A stretch of 64,000 nucleotides of DNA from Nymphaea colorata (lineage: Eukaryota; Streptophyta; Magnoliopsida; Nymphaeales; Nymphaeaceae), in assembly GCF_008831285.2 (NCBI RefSeq), contig NC_045138.2, forward strand, positions 4,619,205 to 4,683,204, written 5' to 3'. The position numbers and the translations under genes were made by a program. Under the pieces are notes generated by a model. The model was not told where the DNA came from. It did not search any database and was given only the letters and a program-made list of their open reading frames with translations. Positions 36,544 through 49,204 of this stretch are shown here, piece after piece; the first letter of the stretch is position 1, and every line of letters begins with the position of its first letter.

Positions 36544-39500
36544 TGTTATCACCCCAAATTTTTCAAAAAATACTGTATTTGGATTTAATCCTAGACCCAA
36601 AACAAACTTGTGTCTATTCGATCTAAAATGAATTTTTAAACACAAGTTTAGATCTGAATCAAACCCAAAATTCAAAATCGCATTCGAAATGACAAAGTTT
36701 GAGCGTCGCGTGAGCACGGACTTTCCTTTGTTCTAAGGTCTCATTTCCATGCCAAAACATGTTTTAAAACCCAAGTCACACGCTTGAATGAGTCGACAAA
36801 TGACTGAACGAAAATCGGATTTGGAGCAAGTTCGGAGTTGCTCAAAATGGAGTCGACCGCCCATGTTCAACAAAAATTTTTCTTTTACCCATTTTAAATA
36901 AAAAAAATATTTTATGCTTCCTATATCAACAACATTTTTATTTTTGTTTTATCAAATTTTATTTAAGTTAAAAAAAAACTTTTTTTTGCGCTCCCATGCA
37001 CCTTCGCATGCTAATGCATCACGCAGCGTGCGACCGCGAGCATGACGCACGTGCACTGCCAAAACATCCTCTGGGGCCTGCCTTGTGCACAGGCCCCATT
37101 TGTCTTCAAAAATTGATATTTGGAGGCCATTTTTGAACATTTTTAAAGGCCATTAGCCCTAACTACGCCCCCAAAAAAATGAATTTCCAAGCCTAATGGC
37201 CAATCAATACTTATTTCAAACCCATTTCCTTTTCAAAATTATTTGAAATTCAAAAGAATTTGAATTTTGAGTTTGGCTACAAAATCCTCTATAAATAGCC
37301 ACCATTTTCCCCCTCTTGAGCAATGAGCTAGCCCTTGAAGAAGCTCTAGCAAATTTTCACTTGAGGACTTGGAAATTTTTGTCCTCTTCCTCCATTTCCC
37401 TCTTCCTCTTCCATTCTCATTCTCTCTCCTTCTTCAACTTGGAGCAAGCTTCATCAAACAATAACTCTTCAAGGGAGCACGAAAATTTCTTGGAGGCCAT
37501 ATCGTTATCGTCTTAGAGCTTCATTCAATGAGGTCTAAGATCATTCAAATAAAGGGTGATAATTTTTCTTCCTAATATCAATCACATTCGAGGTATGTAA
37601 TCTTCCTCCATTTCTATTTTCATTTCCTCTTGTCACCTCTCCATGGCTCATTTCCAATATCATTCATATCTGATGTATGCAATCCTCCCTTTTCATTTCC
37701 TCCTTTTCATCTTGCCTCCTCTCATGGCTGAGCAAGATAGCTCAAATGATCTGGAATCAAGAACTACTCTTGACAGCACCGGGAGTATGAGTAAGACATA
37801 ACAAATTTCATTTCTTCATTTATCTCCAAAAATATACTAGATATATTATCTTCATTCATCATTCATGCTTGAAATGATGCTCATGCATGATATTTTAATC
37901 TTCCCTTAATCAAGGAGAAAATGCATGGTGAGAATGAGTATTTGGGGTTGGGATTTCTTCTTGTGATTTTTGAGTTTAGGACTTGTCCAACCCGGGAAAA
38001 ACTCTCATGAAATATGTACATTTTAATATGCATTTGCATGTCATTTTGTTCACTAGTTTCATTTTTAATCATCCGACTAAGAACCCTAATGAGAACCTTA
38101 TCGTGTGGTTTGGTTTTCTTCCATACCCAATGGTGGGAGAAATCAATTTTCTTGTAATAGTTATGGTTTTTATTCACACACCAAAATATTTAGAATCAAG
38201 TTTTCCAAAAGATTTTCAAAACGAAATACCTTCTCTAATGGGGCCTTGGAGACCTAACTTAGGTTCTTGCATTAGCCCAAATTCCCCAATGGCCTACATC
38301 AAAAATTGAAGTCAGCTATTTTCAAGTTATTTCTTGATTTTCATATTCATGAAGACGTATGTGTATATACATGTTATATGCATATGGGTACAAATGAATA
38401 TCTTTCTTTGTTGTTCTCTATCTATGATTTAATACACTTTTACAAACTTTCATATACGTACACATGAATATATATATATACATGTATTCCATTTTTAAAT
38501 ATCTCTTTCTTTCTAAAATGATCTTTTTCTCTCTATTTGATTTAAACCTCATTTTCACAAGGTTTCATATATGTATCCATATGTATATATATATTCACAT
38601 ATATGTATGTATGTATATGAATACGTATCTATCTTTCTTTTAGATATCTAATTTTTTGATTTTCAAGATCTCTTTCTCTCTCTCTTCTATATTTCTCTCT
38701 ATGAAAGTCTTTCATCTTTTCCATCATTTCAATATTTTTCTCTTACCATTTAAGATTTTATTTTTTTATTTGCCAACTTCATTAAGACCACAAACTAAGG
38801 AATGACCCAATATTGGAATCATATTTGATGGTCTACAACCCCAATCCATTTTCAAAAACTTTTCTTTCTTATATATATAATAATTATGAAAACAAGAATC
38901 TTAGATGAATGTCATGGTAGGAATGCCTAATTATCTTTTAATCATGTACGATCAATGCATTCATGCAATCACATTTACTTAATATCACAAACGAGCACAC
39001 ATTCACATCTGTAAAAGAACGCATTATTATCTTTTAATCATGTACGATCAATGCATTCATGCAATCATATTCACTTAATATCACAAATGAGCACACATTC
39101 ACATCTGTAAAAGAACTTAAGCAAGACGTGACAGAACTCTAACTAGGTGGTAACCAAATTATAGTAAAATCTCAAACCTACGTAAAGTCTTAAGAGAACA
39201 CTAAAATGATTTCAAAATGATTTTTCAAGTTTTCCAAATGATATTCATAAGGATTTCCTTATAGTTTTTCCCAAAATATTTCACATTCTCAAGCAACTAT
39301 TCAAGAATCTTTTCATAAGTTTGAAACATCAAACTTTTAATATTTTTCCACACTGCACATAGTATAAAAAAGATGTTTAAGTTAAAACAATATGCATCAA
39401 TGTAAACATAGCCTTTTGGTTGATTACCCCCCGGTAAATGCGCCGGGAAAGGTCGATCCTTGTATCGACGGGAGAGTCCCTTTCTTTTATATTTCAAAAC

Positions 39501-39556
39501 AAAAACCGCATTTTCTGGAGCACCCCAAAAACCAATGAATTTTTGGGATGCAAACA
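36544..39556 (+). mobile_element. Full-length solo LTR (3.0 kb) nested in the hAT-like element
   Basis: It starts TGTTATCACCCC and ends GGGATGCAAACA. Flanks are GTTCC (36539-36543) and GTTCA (39557-39561), a 5-bp duplication with one change. It has the same architecture as the LTR at 17234: GAGCGTCGCG phrase, CTATAAATAGCC near 37290, the ACCGGGAGTAT block near 37780, and the CCCCGGTAAATGCGCCGGG/CGACGGGAGAGTCCC terminal block near 39430. Retention of both ends makes it the best reference copy of this LTR family in the window. Confidence 0.85.
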
Positions 39557-39734
39557 GTTCAATTTCTCAACATGTGTTCTCACTCCTGACTTTCTTTGTT
39601 TTCATCCAAATGGAAGGCCGGCACCATCTCACCGACGACCAGCAATCGGTGAGGCTGCAAATCACTTCTCGTCTGCTAAGATGAGCCAATGCCCATGGTG
39701 ATATACTTTCTCTGTCTCTCAATCTTAAACTCCC

Positions 39735-40010
39735 AAGGCTTCAGAAAATCCTCATTCAAGCGTGGGTTTTAGAAGTCCTCACTCAACGAGGGTTGAGCGA
39801 GTGAGTTTCTTTGCTATCCTCGCTTACTTGAGCGAGGGTTTCTGAAACCCTATCGCTCAAGCGAGCGAGGGTTTCTTGAACCTCTTTCTCAAAGGGTTTC
39901 TGAAACCCTTAAAAACCCACGCTTGTCAAGGGTTGAGTGAGCGAGGGTTTCTTGAAACCCCATTGCTCGAGCAGGTGAGGGTTTTAGAGTATGAGCTTTT
40001 CCCATTTTAT
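39735..40010. repeat. Clustered GAGCGAGGGTTTCTTGAAACCC-type short repeats
   Basis: Within the hAT-like element, phrases GAGCGAGGGTTTC, TTTCTGAAACCC and AAGCGTGGGTTTT occur repeatedly, many as short inverted pairs (GGGTTTC...GAAACCC). The block can fold into alternative hairpins. It could be a set of subterminal transposase-binding motifs, which is typical of hAT elements, but that is inference. Confidence 0.6.
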
Positions 40011-41946
40011 AAACCCTCATGGGAGGAAGCGAGTTTCTGTTCTTAGATTCTTCCCTCTTCTTATGAGATCCACCTTCTCCTGTCGCCCCTGATGCAGTAA
40101 ATGAGTTTATCGAGCCTTAGACTCGAGCTCGAGCTGAAGAAAAAACTGTCGAGTCGAGCTCGAGTTACTTCCACCGATCTATTCTCAAGCTCGGCTGCTC
40201 AAGCTCGTGATTTCATTAGTTGAGCCGAGCTCGAGCTGGCTGAACTCAGGCTTGACTCGGCTCGTTTTCACCCCTAACAGTAACAAAGAATAAGGAAAAG
40301 ACAAATGAGAGAGGAAAAAGAACACTGTCGATAAAGTTACGTACAGAGAGCATGAGAAGCTAAAACTGAAAGGGCAAGATCACGGGCAGTGGGTACTTAA
40401 AAAAGGGCATAGTTGATTAGAAGTATGTACCATTGAATAATTTTATCCATATAAATTTGTCCTTGACGTATAGTTTGATCCTTTGGACACCTTTAACTGG
40501 TAACTTGTTTCCAGAAAATTGTTTCAAGGAATCACTGGAATGGGAACCGTTGTCCCGATTCTAGTTATGAAGCATGTGTGATCAGGGTCGGAGCCAGGAA
40601 ATTTTTTGTCGCAAGGGCCAGTCTATAGTTTCAAAAATTCAATAGAGGCCAAAATAGAGGATTTTCAATTTTTTTACACACTAAACTAAATTTTTTGATA
40701 TTTACATATAATTTTTTCCAAAATTTTTAAAATCTGAGGTGGGCCAAGATCCCTGTCGGCCCCTCCTTCCCTCCGCCTCTCTGTGTGATGGAATGGAATG
40801 GGCTTGGTGCTAGAGCGGACCCTCACCCCCACCCCTACCCGCACTCCTTGATTCAAAAAATTCAAAAATTTATAAGTATATTTCAAAAAACTTAGTTTAA
40901 CATAAGTGAAAATTTAGAAAATTGTTTAAATTTTGAAACTATAGTTTGGCTCTTGCAACAAAACATTATTGGCTCCACCTCCAGTTTGATATTAGTTAAT
41001 ATTTTCTCACTTAGTAGAGACACACCAGGATACGTTGTTCCTTCTTGTAGTTTACAGCAATGTCCAGAAACTGTGGCACTTGTGGCTTTCTTGTTCCCCC
41101 AAACTCAAGCCCTTGGTTGACGTCGTTCACCCACGAAATGCATTTTCAGCAATGTGCAATGCATTTGCAGCAATGTGCAGGAACAGATTGCCTGCCTCTC
41201 AAAGCTTAAGAAAGGTTATTGGAACATAGACAATTTGATTTTTTACTTCAAAGATGATGTATTTGGTACCATCACTCATGACACCATCGTCAAATGTCAA
41301 TTTCTTTTACAAGGTGAAGAGTGCAAAAGGTCAAGTGTAAGTATATATCAACGGTGGAAGGAGGGAGGGCCGCCTAAGCTCATGGCCCCACCCCAACTAA
41401 TTGAAAAAAATAACTACACAAAAAAAATTAGAAACTTTTTGTTACCATCATGTATTGTTTGGATTTGGGTTCAGTTTGACCTTACCCGGACCCAACTCAC
41501 AAAACCCAGCCCCTTTCATTGCATTTCATTGAACCATTTGGCCCGCTCGTAAAAAAAATCCTGGCATTGCCTATAATAGTTTGTTGTATCTTGTCATGCC
41601 ATCTTCTCTATCTTCTTAACTTACTGAAGTGTAGAGACCCTAATAAAAATGGAAAGTTTAACCTTCTGATTCTGATGTTCATCAAATTGTGGCTACAACT
41701 AATGCTGATGGCTTTGCAATTTTTACGAACGCATTTCTCCAATGGTAAATCTATTCTTCTTTTTTTTTTGTGGTGTTAATCAGGTTTTCCATTGAAAACA
41801 AAACAAGGAAACGAATAAAACTGAACCATTAAGCCGCCAGCTTAGACATTTCAGAACTACAAATAAATATAAAAGATCAAACCTTCAGACGCTGAACTTT
41901 GGAATGGTAAATAAAAAGAAACATTTGTTGACAAAACATAAAAGAT

Positions 41947-41984
<38 letters not shown>

Positions 41985-42217
41985 GCAGTAATTAAAGTAT
42001 AAGCTCTATTCCCTGAGGAAAACTTCAAGTTTAGTGAAGAACAAGAGCACAAATTGAATTTAAAAGAAGGAAACATGTACAAATGAAAGCAAAGAGTTTT
42101 CAATTAGTTATCATCTTCACCCGCTCCAAATGACCCGTGTGAAGCTCCGTCACTGACCTATTCTACAATCAGATCTGAGTGCACATCTGCTGTCACTGTC
42201 TCTTCATGTGTGTGTGT

Positions 42218-42219
<2 letters not shown>

Positions 42220-42274
<55 letters not shown>
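42220..42274. repeat. (TA)n microsatellite
   Basis: An uninterrupted alternating TA run of about 54 bp. It matches a much shorter run at 7670-7686 in unit U copy 1, so it expanded after duplication. Confidence 0.95.
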
Positions 42275-42277
<3 letters not shown>

Positions 42278-43036
42278 CAAATTTGGTAATAAAAGTAATA
42301 AAATATTGGGGCTGGAGTATAATGATTTTCAGACATATTGTGACCTCAATTGTTAACTTGATTGACTGAGGGAATGGGACAGGGATGGAGTGCCATGTAT
42401 TGATAATGTCTCCAAGGATGGCCCTCCCATGATATTGTCGCTTCAATTATTATCTAAATTATCCTTTGTTTTGAAAGCCTACTGTCAATCAACATGTTTA
42501 TCCACGTTTCGCTCCTTAACAATGACAGACCAGTCGTCCCAACCTGGTGGGTCAAATAGCGCGTGTTGAGGGAACACGGGGCCTTGAGGACCAGGTTGGA
42601 TCGAACTCAAGACCTTCAAATAAACTAATGAATTTATTACTCAAGGTGTGTACTTTGGCACAAAATGTAAAACGTCTCGCTGACCTTAGTCAGATACATT
42701 GGAAATTAAGGTGGCATGAAATATTAGGGTTGGGGATTTTTTTTCAGATTTATTTAGCAGTAATTCTTATTCAAATAATTTTTTAACAATAAAAATATAA
42801 ACAACTCTTATAATATAAGATTTTCACTTTGCAGTTGGGCAGAATGGTTTCAAACTTGCATATCTACATCTCAGCATTCTGTAATTCTATTTGAAGATGT
42901 ATGGATCTAACTCACAGACATAAGAGTTGGATCTAGTTTGCATTTTTATTGCATTCGCATGTTTTAATATGTGTCGTGTATTTTGATTGGATCAAATCAT
43001 ATCTATTGATTGGATCAAAATCATGTCTATATCCAT

Positions 43037-43590
43037 TACTAGAGAGGGAGGTGTAGAAGCAGTAGAAACTTCCAGTAAACATGGCACAAGCACAATATTT
43101 TCGCATGAACATGTATTCATTAAGTCGATTAATTGTTAGCAGATGCTAGCACCCATTTGACAGTGTATATGTGCATGAGACTGTGTTTGAGAAGATTGGA
43201 GAAATCCATATATGTACACATGCACACACACACAAACACACACACTTGGCACAAGAGTTCATTACTCTTAGCCTGATAGATTGGAAATTAAGGTGACATG
43301 GAAGATTGGAAATTAAGGTGATTAGATCAAAATTTTATCTATATCCATTACTAGAGAGGGAGGTGTAGAAGCAGTAGAAGGTAAGCACTTGCAGTAAACA
43401 TGGCACAAGCACAACATTTTCGCGTGAACATGTATTCATTGAGTCGATTAATTGTTAGCAGATGCTAGCGCCCATTTGACAGTGTATATGTGCATGAGAC
43501 TGTGTTTGAGAAGCCAGAGCATCTTGACAGTTGGAGAAATCCGTATATGTACACATGCACACATACACACAAACACACACACACACACAT
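43037..43590. repeat. Tandem duplication, ~310-bp period, ending in CA microsatellites
   Basis: The block starting TTACTAGAGAGGGAGGTGTA at about 43037 is repeated at about 43348. Each copy runs through GATTAATTGTTAGCAGATGC and ends in an ACACAC tract (about 43225-43247 and 43556-43589). Divergence between copies is low by eye. It lies near the centre of the U2/U3 palindrome. No gene. Confidence 0.8.
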
Positions 43591-43879
43591 CAGGCTTTCA
43601 CCAGAGTATGTGTTGTATGCTCAAACCCACCATCTAACAAAATTTTGGATTAAATGCTTCACACTAAATTTTGGGAACATGTCATTATCAGTGGGGACTG
43701 ACTAAACTGTGCTGGGACTCTGTAGAAACTCACAAGATGACCAGAGCTGAGATCTATAAAAGAGTGCGAGTAAGGAAGACTGAGGAGCCTTGATGTCCTC
43801 AAATATGGAAGAACCAAACTCCCATGGGAGCCGGATGGGTACTTCATTTGGCTATTGAGGGCCGATTACGTACTCAAGG

Positions 43880-45200
43880 ATGCCACAAAAGATTTGGTAT
43901 ATCTGTGGCTTCGGCCCATCCCACAAACTAATGCAAAATGACAATTGTGAAATGAATTTAATCCAAAGTGTCCACCAGTCAAAATCCAAAATTTTGTTTG
44001 AGCATACTGTTCCTGCACATTGCCGTAACTGCATTTCGTGGGTGAACGATGTCCACCAAGGGCTTGAACTTGGGGGAATAAGAAAGCCACAAGCACCTCA
44101 GTTTCTCAACATTGCCATGGCCTCTCAAACTACAAAAAGGAACAACATATCCTAGTGTGTCTCTACTAAGAGGGAAAATATTAACTAATATCAAACTAGA
44201 GGCGGAGCCAGGAATGCTATGTTGCAAGAACCAAACTGTAGTTTCAAAAGTTTAACAATTTTCAAAATTTTCACTTATGTTAAACTAAAGTTTTTGAAAT
44301 ATACATATAAATTTTTGAACTTTTTGAAAGGAGTCGGGGTGAGGGGGGGTGTGTGTGTGAGGGTCCGCCCCAGCACCAAGCCTGATTCCTTTCATCAAAC
44401 ACGATAACACTCATCCTAGAATCTTCATTCCATTCCATCACACACAGAGGCAGAGGGAAGGATTGGTCGGCAGGGGCCTTGGCCCTTTTAAGTACCCACT
44501 GCACGTGGTCTTGCCCCTTTCACTTTTAGCTTCTCATGCTCTCCGTTCGTGATAAAGACTTTATCGACCGTTTTTTTCCTCTCTCATTTGCCTTTTCCTT
44601 ATTTCTTCATTGTCATCGAAGATACAAGCAGGGGCAGAGTCAGGAATTTTTCATTAGGGGCCGAATTATAGTTTCAAAATTTTTAACTACTCTGAAAATA
44701 ATTTTTTTAAAATTTTTTACATCAGAAATTTTTGTAAAAATTTACATGTAATTTTTTTTTGAGGTCTAAATACCAGTGATTGCAGATCATAAAATCAGGG
44801 GAGGTGATTTCAGCTTGGACTCGTTCCAAAATCAGCGATCCCTAATGAAAAATGAGACCCTCAGGATTTGAGGTCCATAGATTTGGTATGTGACCTTTCT
44901 CACCAATCTTAATTGGATCAAGTATTTTGCTAATGTAAGAAGTAAAATGAGGATCTCAATTGTACATATATTATTCGTGGGGTCAGAGAGTGGACTCGGC
45001 AACAAAGATTAAATCTCAATTGTGCATGTTTTCAATAATTAATAAAAGAATAAGGCAAGTCTGTTGAGACTTCGTATTTGATTTTATCATCAAATAAAAG
45101 TGAATGAAATGTAATATGAGTATGTTTGTATATTTAGTAAAGTATACTATATTTCACAATTCAAAAAAATACAAACTTCTTTATTAACCAGTGCACAACA
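43880..45200 (-). repeat. Repeated unit U, copy 3 (inverted)
   Basis: The reverse complement of this stretch matches 35030-36303 joined to 40278-41190, with small deletions. The site corresponding to the 36304 insertion (near 44606) is uninterrupted. A minus frame near 44096-43979 and the plus frame near 41073-41190 both read SPK(l/f)KPLVD(v/i)VHPRNA, a shared protein-like segment I do not recognise. Confidence 0.75.
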
Positions 45201-45261
45201 AAAAAGAAAACGTACTTAGTTGACAATCCCAGCTAACTCGGTGGGCTTTGACTCAAGAGAT

Positions 45262-46765
45262 CGTCCCTGTCCCAATGTATAAAAACAAATTAAATTAGCA
45301 TAAAAATTCAAGAGATCGCAATGCATAAAAGCTTGATGAGTTAAAAAACCATAATTTTACTTCTTAAAAATATGTATAAAAAGTGGCCTTTTTCAACAAC
45401 AAAAATTTGGTTGAACATACCTATGAGCTTATTGTTCGCACCCCACTTATCACATTGTAGGCTGATAAAAATTTGGAAAAATCAAGTTTTGCTTGAAAAT
45501 AGATTTTCAGAGGGAACCACCCTTGCCACCATTAATTGGGTAATCGATCCAAGATCTGAGTTTTCTCAAGCTTGACAAGTTTTCTTTTTTCCTGCACCAT
45601 GTGTGAGGATTGGAATTCGGATTTTAAAAGTTCATTTTAAGCAAAGACTTGGATTTGATTGAAAATATTTCAGTACTTCAAAATTTTGAAGATTGGGAGT
45701 TCATCCTTTAAAAGGAACTTTTTAATTAATCATGTATTTTTAGCAATTGAACCTTGAGTTGATCCCAAATTTAGAATTGGAAATTGAGAATTAGAATATT
45801 AGATTTTGAATCCAATTGGGGATTGGGTAATTGAAGCTTTGTTCTTGAAACTAGCATCTTGGAATTGAAAATTGAAAGTTTGGGCTAGACTTTAGAATTT
45901 CAAAGAAAGTTTGGATTTTGGGATTTGAAATGTGACTTGAAAATTCTTGGAAGCCTTGGAACCGGAATTCAGTTTGGAAGCCAAAATTGAATTTAGAAAA
46001 ATTGGACTGAATAGTTGAAGTCTAGCTGAAATTTTTGGGAATCGGATATTTGATATTGAAATTTTTGGTTTGGAATTGTTGGAACTCGACCAATTCAGAA
46101 TTTTTGAAAACATCTTGCGGTTTAAGATTTTGATCTTTGAATCTAGTTTTGGTATTTTGAGAGATTTGATTTGATTTGGTTGGTTTTGATCTTGAAATGG
46201 GATTAGAAAATTGGGAATTGGGAGTCCAAGTTTAGTTTTAGGAGAATTTTCTGGATTGGAAAATTTGAAACTTTGATTTTTTTTTTTAATTTTATTAAAG
46301 GTTATGAAAATTTGCGTGAGTAGATTTTTGGATTTGAAAATCGGTTTGATTTTGAGAAAAATCCAATGGAATCGTTTTGAAATTCATTTTGAAAGTTCAG
46401 GTTTATAACCATGTTGGAAATTTTATGCTTCTGCGTCAAAATAAGCGAGGTGCTCAATTTTTTGTCACAGTATGGCTTAATCATGGAAGCAACTCCGACT
46501 TGATTCTCTTAGATTTTTAGTGAATATGAGTGGGTGCATTCATGGATGAGTGCATGTATGCACGGAATAAACTGCATGTATATTGATGCTTCACACTATT
46601 TCTCACCGTGCATAATTAAATTTGGTCCATTTTGGAGGTGAAAAGTACAAGACTGTTCCCCAAGCACATCCTTGATGTGGATGAGCACATAAGCTTAGGT
46701 TTTAAAATTTTAGTTTTGGAAGTAGGATTTCAAAATTCATTTGATTGGCTGATTTCAACTCATCT
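45262..46765. repeat. Unclassified 1.5-kb repeat R, copy 1
   Basis: A direct copy of 61920-63430. Both begin TCCCTGTCCCAATGTATAAA and share GAGCTTATTGTTCGCACCCC, a long TTGGAATTTGAAA-rich middle, GTGCTTCTGCGTCAAAATAA and an end at TTTTTTACTAGATCA-like sequence. No terminal inverted repeats, primer site or protein domain was found. Opposite-strand serine/lysine/asparagine frames are compositional. Confidence 0.75.
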
Positions 46766-47908
46766 TTTACTAGATCATAGGCAAAAGAAATTTATTTGTT
46801 TGAAAATTTGGAACATTCCAGTTTTGAAAAATTTGCTCATTGGGCAGGAATATCATTTTTGTGAATTCGTCTAAGATGAAGCATTTTGATATATTGATGT
46901 TTGAGTTTTGATTGTGGAAATAGCTTGATATATATTGATTCTTGAAAGTGGCATGATTTTTGAAGATCATTAAAATTTTGTAAATGCGTATTCCCAAATG
47001 GGTTTTGTAAAAAATTGAATTTCTTTTGTGGTTTTGAACTTGATGGAAGTCTTTGTTTTGGATCTAGGGATTTCTTTTTGAAACACAACAAGATTAGATA
47101 TTTTTGTTAATTGCTGATTTTCAAAATCATGATGATTTCTGAAAATTTCAGAAATGAATGGGTTGAGAGGGGTTCATTTCAATTGATATAAATCGAGTGA
47201 ATCAGATTCTTGGTGGAATCGATTTGAAGAGATAATGAAGTCTGATTCCTTGCTCATCCAGGGAGTAAGGAAACCATTCAGGCTTCACTCATCTTTTTTT
47301 CTTTGCATACATCATTAAAACATTCAATAACATAGACGAATGAACAACATTTTCTTCCAAGCCATAGTGGTCTTCTTTTTCCAATTTTGCACAGGTTGGA
47401 GGACTCTTCAAAAATCAGATTTTTGTTTATGGACGAAACTCAGCTTGAATACGCCATTTCCCAACTTTCAAAAATAGAAAATTTACTTTGGATTAGTTGT
47501 GAGAATTGAGATGCACGTATTCTTTTAATATGTAAATCGGACTACTTAGGGTCTGGTTTGTAGTGTCAAGCGACCAGAAATTTGGCATGCTAGTGGTCGA
47601 CCAAGCTGATTATTGCAAAATAACAGAAATATTGAGCATATGACTTTGACTTGATAGAGCATGATGACGAGCTCACCATGGCTGCTGCGAGTCAGGCTAC
47701 AAAATGTCGGTGAAAATAGAATGCATGTCGCTAATGGTTTTACTGACATTTTGTTCTTTTGTTGATAAAGGGAGTACCATTAAAAATCGTCACCGACACA
47801 CTGGACAGAAACGTTGGTGAAAGGTATCACCAGCGTGACCTAAACGTAGGCTGACATTGACTATTACCGACACCCTCTCGCATCGGTAATAATCTATTAT
47901 TTTACATG
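46766..47908. other. No gene recognised; CACTA-like subterminal phrases at 47700-47960
   Basis: 46766-47540 is AT-rich without domains. From about 47700, phrases such as ACCGACAC, CATCGGTAA, GTCGGTGAAA and TCGGTAAAA recur in both orientations. This is the kind of short motif cluster found in CACTA transposon subterminal regions. No CACTA-type terminus was paired here. Confidence 0.35.
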
Positions 47909-48770
47909 TTAGTGGCCTTCGGTAAAATCTCTATCGGCAGCGAGACAGTTCATCAGTAAAATATAACTTTTCACTCTGTTTAAACGATTCGGCATGTGAG
48001 CTAGTGTCTTCGGACTATTAGAGTACTCTACAATCAATGACTTGAGAGCAGCCATGTCACCAATTCTGTTGAGCCCATTGCACTGGTGGGCAACCAATGA
48101 CCTCTAGGATTTCCAATGACTTACTCCCTACAACTGGAGGTTGCAAAGCCTCCAACACACCGCTTTGTTCAGAAGCACTAGTGACTTTGTCAACACCTTG
48201 TATCTGAAAGTGTAATTCCAAAATGATTAGACCAAGCTTCTCCTTAAGTAATTGCGCTTTTTCTGCAGCGGTTGCTTTTAATGTTTCCCACAAACCTTTT
48301 ATTCTATCATCACTACAAGGCTTCTCCTTAAGTAATTGTGCTTCAAGCCTTGTAGTTCTCCTTGTGTTTTTTCTATCATCACATACAAGAAACTGTTTTA
48401 AGGTCGGCAAATTGCTAAGCTTGCCCAAGCCTAATATTATTCAAATTCAATGTCTCCACAGTTTCGATCCGTTATGTTGAGTAGAGATAGATGGTGAGTG
48501 CTCAGTAGCAGAGGTACGACTATATTCCTTTCTGACCTATATATAAGGCAAGATCATGTAAAATATCATATAGTTTCAGTTGCTTTTTTCAGTTTCTTCA
48601 ATCAAACATCGCTTTATCAAATCATTAATACATTGATTTGCAGTCACTCCAGCATCAATCGCTTCCCTTTTCTCAATCAATCCATGAGCTAACCATTGCA
48701 TGACCAGTTCATCTCTACCTCTCCCTCCCACCAATCAAGCTCCCATATGTCATCTAAGACCAACATGAAT
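47909..48770 (-). pseudogene. NLR (NB-ARC-LRR) resistance-gene relic
   Basis: On the minus strand the order is that of a plant NLR. LVLDDIWELDWWEG (near 48741-48765) matches the NB-ARC kinase-2 block. Next is a winged-helix-like segment, ELVMQWLAHGLIEKREA then CINDLIKRCLIEE. KLYDILHDLA (48545-48579) corresponds to the MHD-type block, reached by a frame change. Leucine-rich repeats follow: LSNLPTLKQF, GVLEALQPP, LEVIGCPP, CNGLNRIGDMAALKSLIVEY and LAHMPNRL. The stretch between kinase-2 and winged helix is largely missing and several stops and shifts occur. NLRs are cytoplasmic immune receptors; this is a dead, internally deleted copy. Confidence 0.75.
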
Positions 48771-48853
48771 TATTTACGAAGCATAGATTCTTGGAAGCCT
48801 ATTTCAACAAACATAATTTTAAAAACGTGTTAAAAGCATGATAAATATATCAG

Positions 48854-49204
48854 TTTGGGCTGGGCCGAGTACTTGACAGAACTCGGTACTTGATCTGATT
48901 GGGTTCGAATTTGGATCCAAAAAGACCAGCCTACCTGATAACGTAACCGGTCGAACCGAGTCGGTTTGATGGGGCATGATTGGGTTTGGTATGCTATTTA
49001 ATATTTTTTATTATGAAGCAGAACTCGATTCAATTTGGTACGAGTTAATATTATTTTTATTTTAATAATGGTATATACTTTATTATTAAAAATATATTTT
49101 GTATTAAAAGTTTTTATTTTATATTTTTTTTTTTAGTTTTAACCGGACCGGATACAAATTCGGGTTTCGGGTCTTGACCGGCCCAACATAAAACTGCAAA
49201 ATGG
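48854..49204. mobile_element. Possible small hAT-type MITE
   Basis: Left CAGTTTGGGCTGGGCCGAGT and right, complement of CAGTTTTATGTTGGGCCGGT, are imperfect inverted ends about 350 bp apart. The interior is rich in CCGG/TCGGT phrases at the ends and AT-rich in the middle. No target duplication was confirmed. Confidence 0.35.

Larger units (their letters stand above)
36304..40277. mobile_element. hAT-like element with ACGAGCCGAG inverted repeats, carrying a nested LTR
   Basis: The left end TAAGGGTGAACAACGAGCCG and the right end, complement of TAGGGGTGAAAACGAGCCG, form terminal inverted repeats. Inside them lies further CGAGCTCGGCTCG subterminal sequence. Flanks TGGCAACT/CAGTAACA are diverged versions of CGGCAACA, which occurs once, uninterrupted, at 6828-6835 in copy 1. 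The inverted copy 3 also has an uninterrupted site near 44606. Without the 3013-bp solo LTR inside, the element is about 0.96 kb. No transposase frame is present. Confidence 0.75.
35030..42360 (+). repeat. Repeated unit U, copy 2, interrupted by a 4-kb insertion
   Basis: Unit DNA is present at 35030-36303, resumes at 40278-41190, and continues with 41680-42360 as in copy 1. The reverse complement of 43880-45200 matches 35030-36303 plus 40278-41190, so copies 2 and 3 form a palindrome centred near 42.5 kb. A 30-bp direct duplication lies at 35602-35661. From about 35980 there is also a partial second copy of the segment starting near 35685. No coding function was recognised. Confidence 0.75.

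Noticed and set aside
39616-39683. A small frame MEGRHHLTDDQQSV... as a possible transposase remnant
   Set aside because: It is too short, matches no motif, and lies in the non-autonomous interior of the hAT-like element.
42220-42274. Long TA runs (also 50790, 53859) as possible regulatory or matrix-attachment sites
   Set aside because: They are ordinary microsatellites; nothing in the sequence supports a specific function.
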